NCBI GenBank assembly: GCA_900317795.1
Contig: ONIF01000172.1
Coordinates: forward strand, 1 to 7,715
Length of the DNA: 7,715 nucleotides
Origin: an uncultured Eubacteriales bacterium
GTDB taxonomy: Bacteria; Bacillota; Clostridia; Oscillospirales; Acutalibacteraceae
Direction of reading: 5' to 3'
This document shows positions 5,226 to 7,715 of the stretch, piece after piece (position 1 is the stretch's first letter; each line of letters begins with the position of its first letter). The translations under genes and the position numbers were made by a program. The notes beneath the pieces are model-generated. The model saw nothing but the letters and a program-made list of their open reading frames with translations. It had not been told where the DNA came from and ran no database searches.

Positions 5226-6161
5226 ATGATAGAAGTAAAGAACATTACAAAGCACTATGGAAAGCACCTTGCACTTGATAATGTCAGTTTCAAGCTTGAT
5301 GAGGGTGATGTATTGGGATTTCTCGGCTCAAATGGTGCGGGAAAATCTACTACGATGAATATCATAACGGGGTATATTTCAAGTGATTCGGGTACGGTGA
5401 AAATAAACGGACATGACATATTGGAAGAGCCTTTGGAGGCAAAAAAGAATATAGGATATTTGCCCGAGATACCGCCTTTGTATAATGATATGACGGTTGA
5501 AAAGTATTTGGAATTCATGTACAGGCTGAAGAAAGTAAAAAAGCCCATGAAAGAGCATATTGAGGAGATATGCAAAATGGTGCAGATAGATGATGTAAGC
5601 GACAGGATTATAAAGCACTTGTCAAAGGGATACAGGCAGAGAGTGGGAATTGCACAGGCATTATTGGGTTATCCGCCTGTACTGATACTTGACGAGCCGA
5701 CATCGGGACTTGACCCTGCACAGATAATTGAAATAAGAAAGCTGATAAGGGATTTGGGAAAAAAGCATACTGTTATTTTATCATCTCATGTATTGTCGGA
5801 GGTGCAGGCAGTATGTGATAAAATAATTGTTATCAATAACGGAAAAATCGTTGCAGACGGAAATACGGAAAGCCTTACAAAGCTTGGCAGTGAAACAAGG
5901 AAAATAAGAATAGTTGCAGAGGGCAGAGAACAGAATTTGTATTCTGTTTTAAAGAGTGTTGACAGGGTTACGGAAGTAAAGAAAATGGGTGAAACGGAAA
6001 AAGGCTGTTATGAATTTATCATAGAGAGTACGGCAGATGTCAGGAGAGCAGTTTCCAAAGCCGTAGCCCGTGCAGACGGGATAATACTTTTAATGCAGCC
6101 CGAGGGACGTTCATTGGAAGAAACATTCTTGAATATCATTTCGGGAAATGAGGAGGGATAA
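5226..6161 (+). CDS. Gld-type ABC transporter ATP-binding protein
   Basis: This is the cytoplasmic ATPase of an ABC-2 transporter, 311 residues long. The nucleotide-binding domain (about 2-215) has all key motifs: Walker A GSNGAGKST at 34-42 with Lys40; a Q-loop position read as GYLPE at 77-81, with Glu where Gln is usual, as in GldA/NosF-like members; signature LSKGYRQR at 132-139; Walker B LILDEP at 153-158 with Glu157; and switch His188 in SSHVLSE. A C-terminal extension of about 95 residues (225-311) resembles the regulatory tail of this subgroup. ATG at 5226 is preferred over the in-frame GTG at 5217, because the Shine-Dalgarno GAGGTGA (5214-5220) overlaps that GTG and sits 5 nt before the ATG. 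The following permease and GldG-like genes define the system. The transported substrate cannot be told from sequence. Confidence 0.95.
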   Translation: MIEVKNITKHYGKHLALDNVSFKLDEGDVLGFLGSNGAGKSTTMNIITGYISSDSGTVKINGHDILEEPLEAKKNIGYLPEIPPLYNDMTVEKYLEFMYRLKKVKKPMKEHIEEICKMVQIDDVSDRIIKHLSKGYRQRVGIAQALLGYPPVLILDEPTSGLDPAQIIEIRKLIRDLGKKHTVILSSHVLSEVQAVCDKIIVINNGKIVADGNTESLTKLGSETRKIRIVAEGREQNLYSVLKSVDRVTEVKKMGETEKGCYEFIIESTADVRRAVSKAVARADGIILLMQPEGRSLEETFLNIISGNEEG

Positions 6162-6162
6162 T

Positions 6163-6867
6163 ATGTTTGCGATATTAAAGAGAGAGCTTTCATCATATTT
6201 CAGTTCGCCTGTCGGATATGTGGTGACAGCGGTGTTTATGAGTTTCAGCGGATTTTTCTTTTACGTTCAGTGTCTTAATGCAGGCACGTCAAGTATGTAT
6301 TCTGTATTCCAGAGTATGTTTTTTATCGTGCTGTTTGTGATACCGCTGATAACCATGAGATTGTTTTGTGAGGACAGAAAATACAAGACCGACCAGGCAC
6401 TTTTAACAGCACCTGTAAGCATTCCTGCAATCGTGATTGCAAAATATCTTTCTGCATTGACAATGCTTTTAATATGCCTTTCGTCATATATCATAGAGGG
6501 ACTTGCATTGACTTTTATATCATCACCCGATTGGAGTGTTATATTTGGAAACGTTCTTGCAATGGTGATGATGGGTTCTGCATTTATTGCAATAGGCTTG
6601 TTTATATCCTCTTTGACGGAAAATATAGTAATTGCCGCCATAGGTTCATTTGCGGTAAATGTCATTATAAGCATGATAGATTCCATATCGTCAACGGTGA
6701 CAGTGCCGTTTTTCAAAAATATACTTGACTATCTGTCTTTCCAGTCGAAATACAGTAATTTTGCATTGGGGATAGTGTCACTTTCAGACATAGTATTTTT
6801 TATAAGCATAGCGGCAATGTTTCTTTTATTTACCGAGAGGGTAATTGAAAGAAGAAGATGGGCATGA
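6163..6867 (+). CDS. ABC-2 family permease, Gld-type exporter
   Basis: This 234-residue integral membrane subunit partners the preceding ATPase. It has about six hydrophobic segments, near residues 17-37, 49-68, 86-117, 125-150, 153-172 and 208-226. The N-terminus MFAILKRELSSYFSSPVGYV is typical of GldF/NosY-like permeases. The cytoplasmic coupling motif RLFCEDRKYKTDQALLTAPV lies at 66-85 (usual pattern RLFAEE-K-GT-ELL-T-P), and a basic tail ERRRWA follows the last helix. ATG at 6163 is chosen because a perfect AGGAGGG Shine-Dalgarno (6151-6157) sits 5 nt upstream. An in-frame ATG at 6148 lies before this site, inside the ATPase gene. Only one nucleotide separates the ATPase stop from this start, indicating translational coupling. 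The substrate is unknown. Confidence 0.93.
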   Translation: MFAILKRELSSYFSSPVGYVVTAVFMSFSGFFFYVQCLNAGTSSMYSVFQSMFFIVLFVIPLITMRLFCEDRKYKTDQALLTAPVSIPAIVIAKYLSALTMLLICLSSYIIEGLALTFISSPDWSVIFGNVLAMVMMGSAFIAIGLFISSLTENIVIAAIGSFAVNVIISMIDSISSTVTVPFFKNILDYLSFQSKYSNFALGIVSLSDIVFFISIAAMFLLFTERVIERRRWA

Positions 6868-6884
6868 AAGGGGAAAAATCAAAA

Positions 6885-7715
6885 ATGGAAAAATCTCCAA
6901 AAAAGCCTTTGGGCAGAAAAGCAAAAAAGACAATTATTTCAGTTGTCATAACGGTACTTTCACTGGTGGTGATTATACTTTTAAATATAATAGCGTCAGC
7001 CCTTACGGAAAAGTATAGTATATTTACGGCTGATATAACTTCAATGCAAGCATTTGAATTGACGGAACAGTCCAGACAAATAGCCGAGAATGTCGGAAAG
7101 AATGTAAAGATAACATTTTTGTCGGAGAAAAGGGATTATGAAAACCGTGACCCGTACTGTAAGCAGACTTCTGTAATAGCAAATGAAATGGCGAAAGTTT
7201 CAAATGGAAAGATAAGTGTAGAGTATGTTGACATTGTGACAAATCCGACAGCGGCAAGCATATACGGAGATACAAGCATTACTGCAAATGATATTGCGGT
7301 AAGCTGCGGAGATAAAATAAAGATACTGAAAGTAAGTGATTTGTTTACATTCGAGATATATTCGGCAGAGTATCAATATATATCTTCATCACAGTCGGAA
7401 CAAGTGATAGATAATGCCATAGTGACTGTTACAAGTGACACTATAACAAGAGTTGCAATCGTATCCGATAATTCATCAAAGGACTATGAATATTTTGTCA
7501 GGACACTTGAGGAAAACAATTATGAAGTAACGGAAATATCGCTTGAAGATGACGAGATAGAAAGTGATATTCAGATGATAATTATATATGAGCCCGAAAA
7601 GGATTTCACGGAAAATGCACTTCTGAAACTGGAAAACTTTCTTGTCAATAACGAGAGCTTTGGAAAGAATTTAATATACGTTCCCGACATAGACGGAAAT
7701 ACACATCAAAAGCTT
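6885..7715 (+). CDS. GldG-like ABC auxiliary protein, membrane-anchored (C-terminus beyond window)
   Basis: The first 277 residues are visible. A Lys-rich cytoplasmic start (KKPLGRKAKK) precedes one hydrophobic helix at about residues 16-40 (TIISVVITVLSLVVIILLNI), and the rest is predicted to face outside. The post-helix pattern, with FELTEQSRQI at about 57-66 followed by a strand KNVKITFLSE and a thioredoxin-like early fold, matches the GldG/ABC_transp_aux family that accompanies GldA-GldF-type ATPase and permease genes. The ATG at 6885 follows AAAGGGG at about 11 nt. The alternative in-frame ATG at 6864 overlaps the permease stop as ATGA but has a weaker ribosome-binding site and would add seven residues. 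The frame is open to the right edge. In this family the protein is thought to act with the exporter on the outer face, but its exact role outside gliding Bacteroidota is unsettled. Confidence 0.86.
   Translation, partial: MEKSPKKPLGRKAKKTIISVVITVLSLVVIILLNIIASALTEKYSIFTADITSMQAFELTEQSRQIAENVGKNVKITFLSEKRDYENRDPYCKQTSVIANEMAKVSNGKISVEYVDIVTNPTAASIYGDTSITANDIAVSCGDKIKILKVSDLFTFEIYSAEYQYISSSQSEQVIDNAIVTVTSDTITRVAIVSDNSSKDYEYFVRTLEENNYEVTEISLEDDEIESDIQMIIIYEPEKDFTENALLKLENFLVNNESFGKNLIYVPDIDGNTHQKL

Noticed and set aside
6148..6162. ATG at 6148 as the permease start
   Set aside because: It lies upstream of the AGGAGGG site and inside the ATPase gene; ATG at 6163 fits the ribosome-binding site and gives the normal family N-terminus.
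6267..6716. A 149-codon open frame antisense to the ABC-2 permease
   Set aside because: It mirrors hydrophobic coding sequence in the opposite strand, shows no family motif and would interrupt a coherent operon.
7710..7715. Window ends on a HindIII site (AAGCTT), hinting at a cloned fragment end
   Set aside because: Other AAGCTT sites occur inside the window, for example near 2687, 5294 and 5879, so it is probably chance.

Overview
The window looks like chromosomal DNA from an anaerobic Clostridia-type Firmicute, probably Ruminococcus-like. The basis is moderately AT-rich sequence, strong purine-rich Shine-Dalgarno sites, a Gram-positive lipoprotein signal, Firmicute-type class II aldolase and exonuclease III, and dispersed intergenic repeats of a kind I associate with that group. 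The taxonomic call is inference. The gene content is mostly housekeeping. I found no CRISPR array, RNA gene, phage gene or transposase. The unusual material is in the intergenic repeats and one broken gene.

Left part, minus strand (1-1407): a lipoprotein gene running off the left edge lies downstream of fba (class II fructose-bisphosphate aldolase). Between them are a two-copy 33-bp tandem repeat that includes the fba stop codon and a good rho-independent terminator. A minus-strand promoter precedes fba.

Middle, plus strand (1456-3400): a threonine ammonia-lyase gene (ilvA/tdcB type, with an ACT domain) has a good promoter. Its roughly 160-nt leader is largely a repeat with near-perfect inverted ends. 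A degenerate second copy lies just after its stop codon. Next comes a different palindromic repeat, fused directly to a ridA gene that has lost about its first 30 codons. RidA hydrolyses the enamine/imine released by threonine dehydratase, so ilvA-ridA is a sensible metabolic pair in which the second member appears broken. One strong hairpin ends this unit and overlaps the 3' end of the convergent asparaginase gene.

Right part (3367-7715): a divergent type I-like asparaginase on the minus strand and an exonuclease III gene (xth) on the plus strand share a roughly 125-bp divergent promoter region. The xth gene is followed without a gap by three tightly spaced genes of a Gld-type ABC system: ATPase, ABC-2 permease, and a GldG-like membrane-anchored auxiliary protein cut by the right edge. 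Spacing (stop/SD overlap, 1 nt, and overlapping or 17-nt) indicates one operon with translational coupling.
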